Below the pieces are notes generated by a model. It was not told the DNA's origin and ran no database searches. It saw only the letters and a program-made list of their open reading frames with translations. The position numbers and the translations under genes are program-made. A stretch of 64,000 nucleotides of DNA from JAJFUI01 sp963754135 (GTDB taxonomy: Bacteria > Planctomycetota > Planctomycetia > Pirellulales > Thermoguttaceae): positions 62,001 through 126,000 of the forward strand of contig CAVWEY010000003.1 in NCBI GenBank assembly GCA_963754135.1, read 5' to 3'. This document shows positions 62,397 through 64,000 of the stretch, one piece after another; positions within the stretch are counted from its first letter, which is position 1; every line of letters starts with the position of its first letter.

Positions 62397-63848
62397 ATGA
62401 TTGAAGCCGCCGATGCCACTTGGGCCGCCTACGATCTGCCCTTGCAGGAGCGGGTTTCCGCTGCCGCCCCCGCGCCGCTTCTTGCCGAGGACGACGAACG
62501 TCTCCTGCTCCAGAACGGGGCGTGGTTCTGCACGCTGCGATGGTTGGTGTGCGTCGTGCTGGCGGGACTGGGCGTGCTGGCGTGGACGGCGGGCAGCAGG
62601 CTCGTGTACTATAACATCCGCTTGGACACGGCATGGCCCCTGGGGAGCGCCGCCGTGCTGCTGGCCGTCAATGTGGCCTACCTGATCATGGTCCGCACGC
62701 CTTCTCCTGACGGGCGACGCGCTTCACGGGCGCTGGAGGGTTTGTGGATGCAGATCTTGGTGGACCTGGCGGTGCTCACGGTCGTCGTCCACTACCTGGG
62801 CAGCGTGGAAACCTATGCGCCCTTCATGTACCTGTTCCACATCGTTCTGGCCTGCATCTTCTTCCCCCCCAGGCAGAGCCTACTAGTGATCCTGACGGCC
62901 ATGGGGATGTACCTTGCTTGCCTTCTCTTGGAAAGCGTGGGGGTGATCGCGCCTGCTTCGGTGCTGACAAGCCCGCTCATGCCCGATCGCAGTGCGATGC
63001 CCTTGCCCGTCGCCGCTTCGTATTTCTGCTCCGTGGCGTTTATTTCCGGCACGGTGTGGTACCTTGCGTCCCGCCTGGCCAGCGCCTTGCGGCAGCGTGA
63101 TGCGGAGTTGGCCGCCGCCAACCGGCGTCTGGTGGCCGCCACGGAAGAGCGGGCGCAGTATATGCTCCGTACGACGCACCAGTTGAAGGCGCCGTTTGCC
63201 GCCATCCATGCCAATGCCCAACTGCTCTTGGGGGGCTATTGCGGGCCAATCCCGGACCGCGCCGTTGCAGTGATCGAGCAGATCGCGGCCCGTTGTGAAA
63301 TGTTGTCGCGGGCAATCAAGGCGATGCTGCAATTAGCCAACCTCCGCTCCCACGCCGCGGCGCCGCCGCAGCCGGTCCCCGTCGACCTGCCCGCCTTGAT
63401 CCGCGCCTGCTTCGTCAACCTCAAGCCTCAAGCGGCAAAACGAGGCATCTGCCTCGATGAAGAGTTGCGCGACACCTCGGTGCGGGGCGTCCCGGACCAC
63501 ATGTTCATGCTCATCGAGAACGTCATCTCCAACGCGGTCAATTACTCGCGCGACGGGCAGCACGTGTCGGTGTCTTGCCGGCCGACGGCGGGCGGCGGAG
63601 CAACGGTCGTCGTCCGCGACCGGGGGATCGGCATCCCGGCCGAGAAGCTGCCGCGGATCTTCGACGATTACTTCCGCACCAATGAAGCGGTCGCACACAA
63701 CCGCGCATCGACCGGCCTGGGCCTGGCCATTGTGCGGCAAGCGGCCGTGGCCGGCCGTGTCGGCGTACACATCGAAAGCGCCCCCGCACAAGGCACGGTC
63801 TTCGCTCTCGATTTTCCCGCTCCGCACGAAGCCGCGGAGCCGGGCTAG
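62397..63848 (+). CDS. Membrane-bound sensor histidine kinase
   Basis: A 483-residue kinase. About five to six membrane helices cover residues 40-225 (TLRWLVCVVLAGLGVLAW, MQILVDLAVLTVVVHYLG, LLVILTAMGMYLACLLLESV). A coiled-coil linker (ASALRQRDAELAAANRRLVA) leads to the H-box RTTHQLKAPFAAIHANAQLL, with His261. N-box IENVISNAVNYS, G1 VRDRGIGIP, F-box IFDDYFR, G2 STGLGLAIV complete the ATPase. The box has HQLKAP in place of the more usual HELRTP. No separate sensing domain is visible, so signals probably come through the membrane part. A response regulator follows 15 bases later. Confidence 0.9.
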   Translation: MIEAADATWAAYDLPLQERVSAAAPAPLLAEDDERLLLQNGAWFCTLRWLVCVVLAGLGVLAWTAGSRLVYYNIRLDTAWPLGSAAVLLAVNVAYLIMVRTPSPDGRRASRALEGLWMQILVDLAVLTVVVHYLGSVETYAPFMYLFHIVLACIFFPPRQSLLVILTAMGMYLACLLLESVGVIAPASVLTSPLMPDRSAMPLPVAASYFCSVAFISGTVWYLASRLASALRQRDAELAAANRRLVAATEERAQYMLRTTHQLKAPFAAIHANAQLLLGGYCGPIPDRAVAVIEQIAARCEMLSRAIKAMLQLANLRSHAAAPPQPVPVDLPALIRACFVNLKPQAAKRGICLDEELRDTSVRGVPDHMFMLIENVISNAVNYSRDGQHVSVSCRPTAGGGATVVVRDRGIGIPAEKLPRIFDDYFRTNEAVAHNRASTGLGLAIVRQAAVAGRVGVHIESAPAQGTVFALDFPAPHEAAEPG

Positions 63849-63863
63849 CAAGGAGAAACGTAG

Positions 63864-64000
63864 ATGGCGTATGTACTGATTGTGGACGACGACCTGGATT
63901 TCGCCGGAGCCGTGCAGACCGCGCTGCAAAGTCGTGGTCACGAGGCCGGCATCGAGACCGTCGCCGACCGAGCCATTCCGCGCATCGAACAGCGCCGTCC
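63864..64000 (+). CDS. Response regulator receiver domain, partial
   Basis: ATG 63864, with AAGGAG at 63850, opens MAYVLIVDDDLDFAGAVQTA, then LQSRGHEAGIETVADRAI. VDDD is the acidic pocket of a receiver domain. The gene runs off the right edge before the phosphorylated Asp. It is the obvious partner of the histidine kinase. Confidence 0.88.
   Translation, partial: MAYVLIVDDDLDFAGAVQTALQSRGHEAGIETVADRAIPRIEQRR

Overview
The window reads as a chromosomal segment of a planctomycete (Planctomycetota, probably a Pirellulales-like lineage). This is inferred from the gene set: two DUF1559 proteins with prepilin-type N-termini, a planctomycete-type ECF sigma factor followed by a FecR/LamG protein, a PEP-CTERM protein, Tat-exported Gfo/Idh/MocA and TIM-barrel sugar enzymes, a DUF1080 protein, and high GC with many dispersed palindromic repeats.

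Layout. 0-1.7 kb: argC (partial) and argJ. 1.8-4.7 kb, minus strand: PIG-L deacetylase, DUF1080 protein and an MFS transporter. 4.9-6.8 kb: an Rrf2 regulator and ATP sulfurylase behind a clear sigma70 promoter. 7-18.8 kb is an accessory island: an XRE regulator with a degraded Fic-like remnant, a TIR-domain gene split by an IS1380-type element, an ISKra4-type element, a RelE/XRE toxin-antitoxin pair, the housekeeping gene aroH, then two IS elements in tandem. 18.8-20.8 kb: metG. 20.9-22.9 kb: Phd/PIN pair, an Mrr-type restriction enzyme and a DUF433 protein. 22.9-30.4 kb: P-II, then hypA-hypB-(ankyrin gene)-hypF-hypC-hypD-(phosphatase)-hypE, the full NiFe-hydrogenase maturation set without a hydrogenase in view. 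30.5 kb: tRNA-Asn. 30.7-46.4 kb: secreted carbohydrate and surface genes (GH38 mannosidase, sigma/FecR-LamG, PEP-CTERM, DUF1559, and a 1281-residue multidomain protein). 46.9-49.5 kb: a STAND-like ATPase. 50.3-53.2 kb: two Gfo/Idh/MocA oxidoreductases. 53.7-58.6 kb: thiolase, OB-fold partner, two CoA-transferase subunits and an acyl-CoA dehydrogenase. 59.4-62.3 kb: 2-oxoacid:ferredoxin oxidoreductase. 62.4-64 kb: a histidine kinase and the start of its response regulator.

Three observations stand out. First, removing the 8987-10830 insertion with its 4-bp duplication fuses two gene pieces in frame into a 602-codon TIR protein whose N-terminus carries three related repeats, the third rebuilt across the junction. 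Second, aroH and metG converge on one CTAG that holds both stop codons; two different IS elements sit side by side there, and each duplication regenerates CTAG, so both stops survive. Third, short palindromic repeats lie between genes and also in frame inside conserved genes (sat, hypF, hypE, GH38, FecR, DUF1080).

About fifteen genes carry single frameshifts or a stop, several at C-runs and in genes expected to be essential. Many are therefore more likely sequence errors than real decay, and fusion-like reading frames here should be treated with caution.
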